This document shows positions 57,468 through 64,000 of a stretch of DNA of 64,000 bases, in pieces. A program made the position numbers and the translations under genes. The notes beneath the pieces were generated by a model. It made no database searches. It had not been told where the DNA came from and worked only from the letters and a program-made list of their open reading frames with translations. Within the stretch, counting starts at the first letter, position 1. Every line of letters begins with the position of its first letter. Source of the stretch: Haloferax gibbonsii ATCC 33959 (GTDB taxonomy: Archaea > Halobacteriota > Halobacteria > Halobacteriales > Haloferacaceae); assembly GCF_000336775.1 (NCBI RefSeq), contig NZ_AOLJ01000011.1:560937-624936 (forward strand), read 5' to 3'.

Positions 57468-57962
57468 ATGAGCGACGCCGGACGCGACGACGAGACGGTC
57501 CCCGACGTAGACGAACTCCTCGATAGAGCCGGGTTCGACCCGGAGACGAGCGTCCTCACCCGGAGGCAGGCAGAGGTGCTCGCGCTGCGCGAGCGGGACG
57601 TCCGCCAGTCGACCATCGCCGACTTCCTCGGCACCTCGCGGGCGAACGTCTCCAGCATCGAAGCCAGCGCCCGCGCCAACGTCGAGAAGGCCCGCGAGAC
57701 GGTGACGTTCGTCGACGCGCTCACCGCGCCGGTCCGCGTCGAGGTCCCCGCCGGAAGCGACCTCTACGACGTGCCCAAGCAGGTGTACGACGCCTGCGAC
57801 GAGGCGGGCGTGAAAGTGAACCAGACCGCGCCGGACCTGATGAAAATCGTCTCCGACGCGGCCGGCGACGCCGTGGAGGGGCGAGAAATCAAAGAACAGC
57901 TCTTCGTCGGCGTCACGAGCGACGGGCGCGTCCGTGTCCGCCGGCACGCCGACGGGGTCTGA
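57468..57962 (+). CDS. Tfx-family DNA-binding protein
   Basis: A 164-residue protein. Its N-terminal domain (about 25-90) is a helix-turn-helix: LTRRQAEVLALRERDVRQSTIADFLGTSRANVSSIEASARANVEKARETVTFVDAL, matching the Tfx pattern (bacterial-type HTH activator of molybdenum genes in methanogens). The C-terminal domain (VEVPAGSDLYDVPKQVYDACDEAGVKVNQTAPDLMKIV) is of unknown role. Targets cannot be seen; no molybdenum genes are nearby. Confidence 0.85.
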   Translation: MSDAGRDDETVPDVDELLDRAGFDPETSVLTRRQAEVLALRERDVRQSTIADFLGTSRANVSSIEASARANVEKARETVTFVDALTAPVRVEVPAGSDLYDVPKQVYDACDEAGVKVNQTAPDLMKIVSDAAGDAVEGREIKEQLFVGVTSDGRVRVRRHADGV

Positions 57963-58066
57963 CCGCGCGCCCGCGCTGGAATCGCTCTCACCGCCGGCGT
58001 CCTCGGTTCACCCCACGTCGTGCCGCGAGGCCCACGCTTTTGCTCGCGGCGCTCGTCGGCCCGCGC

Positions 58067-58852
58067 ATGGAACTCGGACTCGACGGCGACACGGTCGTCG
58101 TCACGGCGAGTTCGGCCGGCCTCGGGCGCGCGAGCGCCGCGGCGCTGGCCGACGAAGGAGCGAACGTCGTCGTCTGCGGGCGCGACCCCGAGCGCCTCGC
58201 GGCGACCGAATCGGAGCTGAGCGACCTCGACGGCGACGTGCTCGGGGTCGAGACGGACATCACGAGCAAACGGGACGTGGAGGCGCTGGTCGAAGCAGCC
58301 GTCGAGGAGTTCGGCGGCGTCGACCACGTCGTCACCTCGGCCGGCGGCGTGCCGCCGGGCGGGTTCGCCGACCTGACCGAACAGGAGTGGTACGGCGCGT
58401 TCGACATGCTCGTCATGAGCGCGGTCTGGACCGTCCGGGCGGCGCGGCCGCACCTCGAAGCGAGCGACGCGGGCACGATTACCTGCATCACCTCCACGTC
58501 GGTCAGGGAGGTAATCGACGACCTCATCCTCTCGAACGCGGTCCGCCGCGGCGTCATCGGCCTCGTGAAGTCGCTGTCGCGCGAACTCGCGCCGGGCGTG
58601 CGGGTGAACGCGGTGCTGCCGGGCGCACACGAGACGAGTCGCATCGAGGAACTGGTCGAGGCGGCCGTCGAGCGCGGCGACCACGAGACCTACGAGGAGG
58701 GCCTCGACTCGTGGTCCGACGGGATTCCGCTGGGCCGCGTCGGCGACCCGCGCGAACTCGGCGACGTGGTCGCGTTCCTCGCCAGCGACCGCGCGAGCTT
58801 CGTCACTGGGGCCTGTGTCCCGGTCGACGGCGGACGACTGCGGAGCGCCTGA
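58067..58852 (+). CDS. Short-chain dehydrogenase/reductase family oxidoreductase
   Basis: A 261-residue classical SDR. The cofactor motif is TASSAGLGRA (a variant of TGxxxGxG with Ala in place of the first Gly) near residue 12; VVCGRDPERL gives an Arg-containing NADP-favouring loop; HVVTSAGG near 88 is the NAG-like motif. The catalytic serine is in CITSTSVREV, but the position of the usual Tyr-x-x-x-Lys reads LSNAVRRGVIGLVKS, so Tyr and Lys are absent. This is a divergent SDR resembling FabG-like AtuB/DltE-type members; activity is uncertain. Start ATG at 58067. Confidence 0.82.
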   Translation: MELGLDGDTVVVTASSAGLGRASAAALADEGANVVVCGRDPERLAATESELSDLDGDVLGVETDITSKRDVEALVEAAVEEFGGVDHVVTSAGGVPPGGFADLTEQEWYGAFDMLVMSAVWTVRAARPHLEASDAGTITCITSTSVREVIDDLILSNAVRRGVIGLVKSLSRELAPGVRVNAVLPGAHETSRIEELVEAAVERGDHETYEEGLDSWSDGIPLGRVGDPRELGDVVAFLASDRASFVTGACVPVDGGRLRSA

Positions 58853-58870
58853 CGCGGCGCTCGACCCGTC

Positions 58871-59875
58871 TCAGAACGCGTCGCGGTCGCGGAGGATAGA
58901 GACCGCGTCGCGCACTTTCTGCGCGTCTTCTTTCGGCACGACGAGCACGCGGTCGCCCCACGCGACGACCGCGAGGTCGGAGACGCCGACGAGCGAGACG
59001 TTCGCGCCGTCGGTGGCGACGACGTTGTCCGCGGCGTCGACGAACACCGGGTCGTCGCCGAGCGCGACGTTGCCGTCCTCGTCGGCGTCGACGATGCGTT
59101 CGAGGGCGTCCCACGAGCCGAGGTCGTCCCACTCGAAGTGGACCGGCACGACCGCCGCGTCCGCGGCGCGCTCCATCACCGCGTAGTCGATGCTGACGCC
59201 CTCGACCGCTTCGAAGCCGGCGTCTGTCTCCCCGTCGTCGAGGGCGTCGAGGAGGGGCGCGAGCGGCGAGTCGCGGACGGCCGAAAACAGCGCCTCGGGC
59301 GTCCACGCGAACATCCCGGCGTTCCAGAGGTAGCCCTCGTCGACGTAGCGGGCGGCCGTCTCGGCGTCCGGTTTCTCGTGGAACGCGGCGAGGTCGCGGT
59401 AGCCGCCGCGGTCCGCGCCGGGTTCGATGTAGCCGTAGCCGGTGTCCGGACGGGTCGGGTCGACGCCGAAGGCGACGAGCGCGCCGGTGTCGGCGGCGAC
59501 GCGCGCGCCGCGGGTCATCGCCTCGGCGAAGCCGTCGCCGACGTGGTGGTCGCTCGGGAGGACGACGACGACCGGGTCGTCGTACAACTCGGCGATTCGG
59601 TGGGTCGCGTAGACGAGCGCCGGGCCGGTGTCCTTGGCCGCGGGCTCGACCACGACCTCGGCGTCGGGCGCGTGGTCGGTGATGTCGTCCGCGAACGCGG
59701 GCCGCGTCGAGACGACGACGTGGTCGGCGAAGTCGGCGCGGGCGACGGTCTCGGCGAGGAGGGAGCGGTCGCCGCCGAGCGGGAGGAACTGTTTGGGCCG
59801 GTCGCTCCGGCTCGCGGGGTACAGGCGGGTGCCGGTGCCGCCGGCGAGGACGAGCGCGACGAGTGGTCGGTCCAT
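58871..59875 (-). CDS. Mannose-1-phosphate guanylyltransferase-like sugar nucleotidyltransferase
   Basis: Nucleotidyltransferase of 334 residues making an NDP-sugar, probably GDP-mannose. The start VALVLAGGTGTRLYPASRSDRPKQFLPLGG contains the catalytic GGxGxRLxP and the PKQF motif typical of the ManC/ManB branch. VVVLPSDHHVGD has the metal-binding SDH motif, and FHEKPD and NAGMFAWTPEA complete the family. There is no fused isomerase domain. The start at 59875 is chosen directly at the active-site strand; the frame upstream continues in phase from the gene before it. Confidence 0.91.
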   Translation of the reverse strand: MDRPLVALVLAGGTGTRLYPASRSDRPKQFLPLGGDRSLLAETVARADFADHVVVSTRPAFADDITDHAPDAEVVVEPAAKDTGPALVYATHRIAELYDDPVVVVLPSDHHVGDGFAEAMTRGARVAADTGALVAFGVDPTRPDTGYGYIEPGADRGGYRDLAAFHEKPDAETAARYVDEGYLWNAGMFAWTPEALFSAVRDSPLAPLLDALDDGETDAGFEAVEGVSIDYAVMERAADAAVVPVHFEWDDLGSWDALERIVDADEDGNVALGDDPVFVDAADNVVATDGANVSLVGVSDLAVVAWGDRVLVVPKEDAQKVRDAVSILRDRDAF

Positions 59876-59965
59876 GTCGGAGGGTGGCGCTACAGCCTCA
59901 AAACCGTACCACGTCTCCAACCGCGTCGCTACCGATGTCGCCGACCATGTCACTACTCATCTCGC

Positions 59966-60247
59966 CTACCACGTCTCGACCATCCCCTCGCGGATGTCCT
60001 CGACACAGCCCTGACAGTCGGGGTGGTCGGGGTCGAAGCAGGCGGGACGGCCCTTCGCGTCGACGGCGACGGCGCGGCGCTCGGCGTGGCGGCGGCAGAC
60101 GATTTTCGCGCGACCCTCGGCGTCCCGCGGGAGGGAGTGCGTCGGAGACGAGTCCCGACCGTCTCGATAGGCGCGTTTGGCCTCCTCGTAGCGCTTGCCG
60201 GCGGTGCGGGCGGCGCTGCGGATGATGCTTTCGAGGCGGTCGTCCAT
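59966..60247 (-). CDS. Small haloarchaeal protein (DUF7091-like), possible metal site
   Basis: A 93-residue protein, function unknown. A basic N-terminus (DRLESIIRSAARTAGKRYEEAKRAYRDG) is followed by a Cys/His-containing C-terminal part with ICRRHAERR-type residues (VCRRHAERRAVAV) and CFDPDHPDCQGCVEDIREG, giving Cys, His, Cys, Cys-x2-Cys that could bind zinc. The family name is from memory. It lies 90 bp upstream of the nucleotidyltransferase on the same strand and in the same reading frame, divided by stop codons. Confidence 0.65.
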   Translation of the reverse strand: MDDRLESIIRSAARTAGKRYEEAKRAYRDGRDSSPTHSLPRDAEGRAKIVCRRHAERRAVAVDAKGRPACFDPDHPDCQGCVEDIREGMVETW

Positions 60248-60350
60248 GGTGTCGAGTGCGTGCCCCGAGGCTATCAATTCCTCGCTCGGTGCGGCGGTTC
60301 TGGCGCGCTCTCGGCCGCGACGTTCACTTTCACTGCGCCGTTTGCAACTT

Positions 60351-60358
60351 TTTATATG
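60351..60358 (+). promoter_or_regulatory. rpa3 promoter (TATA box)
   Basis: TTTATATG is a strong TATA box. Its centre is about 25 bp before the ATG at 60379 and 65 bp before the rpa3 ATG at 60419, so transcription should begin at or next to the upstream ATG. A Shine-Dalgarno-like GGAGG (60403-60407) precedes the rpa3 start by 11 bp. Confidence 0.6.
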
Positions 60359-60378
60359 AGTACGCATCCAAGGTCAGT

Positions 60379-60426
60379 ATGCCTCCCAATGGAAACCAAG
60401 GTGGAGGCGAGGTAGACCATGACTGA
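60379..60426 (+). CDS. Fifteen-codon upstream ORF overlapping the rpa3 start
   Basis: ATG at 60379 opens a 15-codon frame (MPPNGNQGGGEVDHD) that ends at TGA 60424-60426, overlapping the rpa3 ATG (60419) by 8 bp in a different frame. Its ATG lies 25 bp downstream of the TATA box centre, so it is expected to be at the very 5' end of the mRNA. The overlap puts the terminating ribosome next to the rpa3 start and its GGAGG. Its function, if any, is unknown. Confidence 0.45.
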   Translation: MPPNGNQGGGEVDHD

Positions 60427-61354
60427 TTTGCGAACCCATGCGGCTGAGATAGCCGACCAGTTCTCGGACCACCTAGACGTGTCCGCGGACGAAGTCGAAG
60501 AACGATTAGAGAGTCTCGTCACCGAGTACCGCGTCCCCGTCGACGAAGCGCGGCGGAGCGTCGTCAACAGTTACCTCGACGAGGCCGGTATCGAGCGCGA
60601 CGAGCTCGCCGGCGGCTCCGGCGGAAACGAACAGACCCTGCTCAACGACATCGACGAAGACGAGCAGTGGGTCGACGTGCGCGCGAAGGTCGTCGAACTC
60701 TGGGAACCCCGGAGCGAGTCCATCGCGCAGGTCGGCCTGCTCGGCGACGACTCCGGGCGGATGAAGTTCGTCTCGTTCACCACGTCCGAACTCCCCGAAC
60801 TCGAAGAGGGGAAGTCGTACGCGCTCGGCAACGTCGTCACCGACGAGTACCAGGGCAACTTCTCCGTGAAGCTCAACCGGACGACGAGCATCACCGAACT
60901 CGACGAGGAGATCGAAGTCGGCGACGACTCGACCAGCGTCGAGGGCGCGCTCGTGGACATCCAGTCCGGGAGCGGCCTCATCAAGCGCTGTCCCGAGGAG
61001 GGCTGCACGCGCGTCCTCCAGAACGGGCGCTGTTCGGAACACGGCAGCGTCGAAGGCGAGTTCGACCTCCGCATCAAGGCCGTCGTCGACGACGGCGACG
61101 AGGTCCACGAAGTCATCTTCAACCGCGAGATGACGGAGGAGCTGACCGGTATCGAACTGGACGAGGCGAAGCAGATGGCCATGGACGCCCTCGACACCAC
61201 CATCGTCGAAGAGGAGATGCGCGGTGACCTCGTGGGGTTCTACTACCGCGTCACCGGCCCGACGCTGGGCCGGTACGTGCTCGCCAACGAAGTCGAGCGG
61301 CTGAGCGAGCCGGCGGACGCAGAAGAACTGCTCATCAAAGCGAGGTCGATGTAA
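60419..61354 (+). CDS. rpa3: Replication protein A (single-stranded DNA-binding), RPA3 type
   Basis: ssDNA-binding protein for replication and repair, 311 residues. A N-terminal helical region (1-70) precedes OB-fold segments (about 80-155, WVDVRAKVVELWEPRSESIAQVGLLGDDSGRMKFVSFT). A zinc finger follows (CPEEGCTRVLQNGRCSEHG, near residue 190), then a second OB-fold-like half. It matches the rpa3 type by its single downstream partner, rpap3, without the third phosphoesterase gene of the rpa1 cluster. It overlaps a small upstream ORF at its start. Confidence 0.93.
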   Translation: MTDLRTHAAEIADQFSDHLDVSADEVEERLESLVTEYRVPVDEARRSVVNSYLDEAGIERDELAGGSGGNEQTLLNDIDEDEQWVDVRAKVVELWEPRSESIAQVGLLGDDSGRMKFVSFTTSELPELEEGKSYALGNVVTDEYQGNFSVKLNRTTSITELDEEIEVGDDSTSVEGALVDIQSGSGLIKRCPEEGCTRVLQNGRCSEHGSVEGEFDLRIKAVVDDGDEVHEVIFNREMTEELTGIELDEAKQMAMDALDTTIVEEEMRGDLVGFYYRVTGPTLGRYVLANEVERLSEPADAEELLIKARSM

Positions 61355-61945
61355 ATGAGTTCCAACGAAATCCCCACCCGAGAGGTCGCCCGGCGCGTCT
61401 TCGCACAGGAGTTCAACGACGCCGGTTACACGTTCAAGGAGTCCGACGACGAGCGCGCGCCCGTCTACCTGCTGCTCCCGACGGGAGAGAGCGCGAACCG
61501 CGTCTTCCTCGTCGGCACGCTGACCGAGAAGGAAGACGTCGGCGAGGACAACGAGTACTGGCGCGGTCGCATCGTCGACCCGACGGGGACGTTCTTCGTC
61601 TACGCCGGCCAGTACCAGCCCGAGGCCGCCAGCGCGCTGCGCGACCTCGACGCGCCCGCCTACGTCGCGGTCGTCGGCAAGCCGCGGACGTACGAGACCG
61701 ACGACGGCAGCATCAACGTCTCCGTCCGCCCCGAGTCCATCACCGAGGTCGACGCGGCCACGCGCGACCGCTGGGTGACGGAGACCGCCGACAAGACGCT
61801 CGACCGCATCGCGGCGTTCGACGACGAGGGCAACGAGTACGCGCGGATGGCCCGCGAGCACTACGACCTCGACCCCGAGGAGTACAAGCGCGCCGCCATC
61901 GCCGCACTCGAAAGCCTCGAACAAGCCGACGAGCTGAGCGCGTAA
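61355..61945 (+). CDS. rpap3: RPA-associated protein Rpap3
   Basis: A 196-residue partner of RPA3 (COG3390 family), starting on the base after the rpa3 stop codon, so the pair is one operon. It has an N-terminal SNEIPTREVARRVFAQEFNDAGYTFKESDDERAPVYLLLPTGE and an OB-fold-like core (NRVFLVGTLTEKED, GRIVDPTGTFFVYAGQYQPEA). In Haloferax, rpap3 is required for function of its cognate RPA. A stem-loop follows directly after the stop codon. Confidence 0.93.
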   Translation: MSSNEIPTREVARRVFAQEFNDAGYTFKESDDERAPVYLLLPTGESANRVFLVGTLTEKEDVGEDNEYWRGRIVDPTGTFFVYAGQYQPEAASALRDLDAPAYVAVVGKPRTYETDDGSINVSVRPESITEVDAATRDRWVTETADKTLDRIAAFDDEGNEYARMAREHYDLDPEEYKRAAIAALESLEQADELSA

Positions 61946-61962
61946 GCGGGCGTTTCGCCCGC
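61946..61962 (+). terminator. Stem-loop after rpap3
   Basis: GCGGGCG-TTT-CGCCCGC is a perfect 7-bp hairpin with a 3-nt loop, starting on the base after the rpap3 stop codon. It may protect or end the transcript. A T5 tract farther downstream (62056-62060) is an alternative termination site. The rest of the gap to 62134 holds only the promoter of the next gene. Confidence 0.5.
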
Positions 61963-62134
61963 GCGGCCCGGCGCGTCAACGGGACGCGCACCGGTCGCCG
62001 ACCACCGAACGTATCAAACGCCGACTGACGGCCGATTTCCACCGTCACACGCCCCTTTTTGCGACGAATCACGACGCCCGAGACCCCTCGTCTGACGAAC
62101 CATTAAGTGGCCTCACCACGGACCGACGAATATC

Positions 62135-62548
62135 ATGGGCAACAAGAACAAGACCATCTCGTTTCGCGTCAACGAAGACGCGTTCGAGACCCTTCGGGAG
62201 ATAGCCGAGGAGCGGGACATCTCCCTGTCCGCCGTCTTCCGCGACTACGTGGACACGTTAGTTGCCCACGACGGTCAGGTGCAGGTCGTCCCCAAACACG
62301 AACTCGAGAAACTGCGCGAGGGCGAAGACGAGTCGTTCCCCCCGACCGTCGAGGTCCCCAAGAGCTTCATCCGCGAGCACGAGCGCCTCGAACTGGAGGC
62401 CGAACACCTCCGCGAGCAGCTCGAAGAGCACAAGGGCTACGTGAACTACCTGCGCGAGCAGGTCGAAAACGACCACGACGACGTCGAAGAGGTCATCCAA
62501 CTGGAGGACCTCGACACGGGCGACGAGCCGTCGTTCCGCCTCGGCTAA
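62135..62548 (+). CDS. Ribbon-helix-helix/coiled-coil protein
   Basis: A 137-residue protein. The N-terminus NKTISFRVNEDAFETLREIAEERDISLSAVFRDYVDTLV is a ribbon-helix-helix DNA-binding domain. It is followed by a polar linker and a coiled coil (about 85-115, LELEAEHLREQLEEHKGYVNYLREQVEND) with an acidic end. RHH proteins act as dimers and commonly autoregulate. No toxin gene is adjacent, so it is unlikely to be an antitoxin. A TATA-like CATTAAGTGG is about 30 bp before the ATG. Confidence 0.8.
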   Translation: MGNKNKTISFRVNEDAFETLREIAEERDISLSAVFRDYVDTLVAHDGQVQVVPKHELEKLREGEDESFPPTVEVPKSFIREHERLELEAEHLREQLEEHKGYVNYLREQVENDHDDVEEVIQLEDLDTGDEPSFRLG

Positions 62549-62605
62549 GCCGACCGACCGCCGGCGCTCTCTACGCCGTTATCGATTCGCGGTAGCGGGT
62601 CCGAT

Positions 62606-63067
62606 TCAGCGAGGACCGACGAGGTCCTGCTTCGCCCGTCGCGCGTCGTCCTGCATCTCTCTGTCTCCTTCCACGTCCGCGAGCGCCTCGACCGATTCGA
62701 GCGTCCGGACCGCGTCGTCGAGGAACGAAAGCACGTCGCCGGGGTAGGCGTACACCATGTAGTCGTCGCTCATCACGTCCACGATGGCGTCGGGGCCGAG
62801 CCCCTGCGCGCGGAGTTCGAGCAGGTACTCGATGAACTGGCGTTCGGGGTAGCCGGTGTAGATGTCGTCCGAATTTTCGCAGTCGAGGAAGTCCTGCGCG
62901 AAGTCGAGCAGGCGGTCGCGGGTGGCGTCGTCCACCTTGGTGAGCCCCTCGCCGGAGTAGAGGATTTCGAGGGTCGCACCGCTGAAGACGCGCTTGGGGA
63001 TGTTCGTATCCAGTTGCGAGACGATTTGGCGGTGATTTTTGAGGTAGATCTTGTCCGTGATAGCCAC
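62606..63067 (-). CDS. Conserved hypothetical protein, unknown function
   Basis: A 153-residue soluble, mostly helical, acidic protein that I do not recognise. Notable segments are KNHRQIVSQLDTNIPKRVFSGATLEILYSGEGL at the N-terminus, LLDFAQDFLDCENSDDIYTGYPERQFIEYLLELRAQGLGPDAIVDVMSDDYMVYAYPGDVLSFLDDAVRT in outline (conserved Cys, Tyr, Arg residues), and a charged end EMQDDARRAKQDLVG. No catalytic motif. It is divergent from the F420-reductase-like gene. Confidence 0.75.
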   Translation of the reverse strand: MAITDKIYLKNHRQIVSQLDTNIPKRVFSGATLEILYSGEGLTKVDDATRDRLLDFAQDFLDCENSDDIYTGYPERQFIEYLLELRAQGLGPDAIVDVMSDDYMVYAYPGDVLSFLDDAVRTLESVEALADVEGDREMQDDARRAKQDLVGPR

Positions 63068-63186
63068 TGCTACCCGAAGCTTCGGGCCTCCGCGGCAAAA
63101 GCGTCCCGCTCCCGTGCGAAGCCCCAGCCGCGTTCGGCCGTCTCGGGCCGCGAACGTACTTGCTCGCGGCGCGCCACTAGGGACGA

Positions 63187-63840
63187 ATGGAGACGAGACG
63201 CATCGGAATCATCGGGAGCGGCGACGTGGCGAAAGCCCTCGGGCGGGGATTCGCCCGCCACGGCTGGGACGTGAAGGTCGGGACTCGGAGCCCGGACAAA
63301 CTGCGCGCGTGGACCGACGAAACCGCCGGAACCGACGACGCCGTCGACGTCGGCAGCTTCGCCGAGGCCGCGACCCACGGCGACGTGGTGGTGCTCGCGG
63401 TCCGCGGCGACGTCGCGAAAGAGGCGCTCGACCTCGCCGGAGTGACGAACTTCGCGGGGAAACTCGTCCTCGACGCCACGAACCCGCTCGACTTCACCGG
63501 CGGCGAACCCCGGCTCCTGTTCGGCGGTACGGACTCCCTCGGCGAGCGAGTGCAGGCGATGCTCCCCGACGCATCGGTCGTGAAATGCTTCAACACGGTC
63601 TCACACCACCAGATGGTCGACCCGGAGTTCGAGGCGGAGACGCCGCCGATGTTCGTCTGCGGCGACGACGCCGACGCCAAGGCTCGGGCCGAGGAGATAC
63701 TCACCGAACTCGGCTGGCCCGGCGCCGAGGACGCCGGCGGCATCGAGTCCGCCCGATATCTGGAGGCGCTCGTCCCCCTGTGGGTTCGCGTGGGCGAAAA
63801 CAGAGACACGTGGTCGCACGCGTTCGGCGTCGTGCAGTAG
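63187..63840 (+). CDS. NADPH-dependent F420 reductase-like oxidoreductase
   Basis: A 217-residue Rossmann protein of the F420H2:NADP oxidoreductase family (COG2085). The dinucleotide motif is GIIGSGDVAKALGRGF near residue 7, with KVGTRSPDK after beta-2 giving the Thr/Arg typical of NADP binding. DVVVLAVRGDVAKEAL, LDATNPLDF and KCFNTVSHHQMVDPEF are family blocks. It may move hydride between F420 and NADP, but other members of the family act on different substrates. The ATG is the second usable codon of the frame. Confidence 0.88.
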   Translation: METRRIGIIGSGDVAKALGRGFARHGWDVKVGTRSPDKLRAWTDETAGTDDAVDVGSFAEAATHGDVVVLAVRGDVAKEALDLAGVTNFAGKLVLDATNPLDFTGGEPRLLFGGTDSLGERVQAMLPDASVVKCFNTVSHHQMVDPEFEAETPPMFVCGDDADAKARAEEILTELGWPGAEDAGGIESARYLEALVPLWVRVGENRDTWSHAFGVVQ

Positions 63841-63909
63841 TCGGCGGGGTCGCGGGGGCGGTGGCCCGACCTCTGTCACGTACTGTCATTCCGGGACCGT
63901 AGCGTAACG

Positions 63910-63917
63910 TATTTTAG
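63910..63917 (+). promoter_or_regulatory. tRNA-His box A
   Basis: TATTTTAG lies 30-37 bp upstream of the first tRNA-His base at 63947, the expected box A spacing. Confidence 0.5.
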
Positions 63918-63946
63918 TCGTAGCGGATTAGGAGGGATTGCAGCGT

Positions 63947-64000
63947 GTCCGGGTTGGGGTAGTGGACTATCCTTCAGCCTTGTGGAGGCTGAGACGCGGG
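63947..64000 (+). tRNA. tRNA-His (GUG), 5' part, truncated by the window edge
   Basis: From GTCCGGG onward a tRNA can be folded: D-arm GGGGT-AGTGGACTA-TCC, then a perfect anticodon stem CAGCC/GGCTG (63975-63979, 63987-63991) with loop TTGTGGA and anticodon GTG at 63982-63984. A variable region and the start of the T stem (GCGGG) run into the window end, so the 3' acceptor cannot be checked. The first G may be the extra G-1 of tRNA-His. Confidence 0.85.

Noticed and set aside
62135..63067. The RHH protein and its neighbour as a toxin-antitoxin pair
   Set aside because: The genes are convergent, the neighbour has no toxin fold that I can see, and the RHH protein has a long coiled coil atypical of antitoxins.

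Overview
The window is GC-rich, densely packed chromosomal DNA from a haloarchaeon. Evidence is the very acidic proteins, the split archaeal RNA polymerase B subunit, an A-type ATP synthase operon, CarS/IdsA lipid enzymes, pyrE2, a MinD4-type ATPase with an acidic tail, and an rpa3-rpap3 pair. The gene set and order look like the Haloferax core chromosome; the genus is an inference from recalled gene content, not from a search. No insertion sequence, prophage, CRISPR array or plasmid-like block is visible.

Layout. 1-10.0 kb, minus strand: the transcription/translation cluster rpoH-rpoB2-rpoB1-rpoA1-rpoA2-nusA, then a mechanosensitive channel gene, then rps12 and the start of rps7. 10.1-10.7 kb: two identical tRNA-Asp genes followed by three truncated tRNA 3'-end copies. 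10.7-19 kb: SDR enzyme, two fluoride-channel genes, HerA-like ATPase, TiaS, a predicted HTH regulator, glutaredoxin, purine-type permease and a PyrE-like GfcR-family regulator. 19-27 kb: pyrE2 with an unusual phased repeat upstream, processive glycosyltransferase, CDP-archaeol synthase, proline dehydrogenase, DUF502 protein, ilvE, epimerase, and ribB with the riboflavin kinase/regulator. 27-34 kb: a zinc-ribbon microprotein, argS, a 45-residue membrane microprotein, minD4 and release factor aRF1. 33.7-44.8 kb: the A-ATP synthase genes atpH-I-K-E-C-F-A-B, then a LOV/GAF/HTH Bat-type regulator, then atpD. 44.9-49 kb: methyltransferase and a cell-surface block (type IV pilin-like protein, secreted coiled-coil protein, divergent membrane-tethered winged-helix regulator). 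49-60 kb: etfBA, idsA, DUF373 protein, hybrid histidine kinase, radical SAM protein, TRAM protein, Tfx-like regulator, SDR, sugar-nucleotidyltransferase. 60-64 kb: rpa3-rpap3, an RHH/coiled-coil protein, an F420-reductase-like protein and the 5' part of tRNA-His.

How it fits together. Most of the window is housekeeping: transcription, translation, ATP synthesis, lipid, pyrimidine, riboflavin and branched-chain amino-acid metabolism, and single-strand DNA binding. The less ordinary content is regulatory: a complete set of LOV photochemical residues in a regulator between two ATP synthase genes; an array of GGTTCGG motifs phased at about 10.4 bp directly upstream of the pyrE2 promoter; an apparently leaderless 15-codon upstream ORF overlapping the rpa3 start; a three-copy T-rich 3'-end element, two copies of which arose by a 100-bp tandem duplication; and several promoter-proximal palindromes. 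All promoter calls are by eye from TATA-like boxes about 25-30 bp before a start codon.
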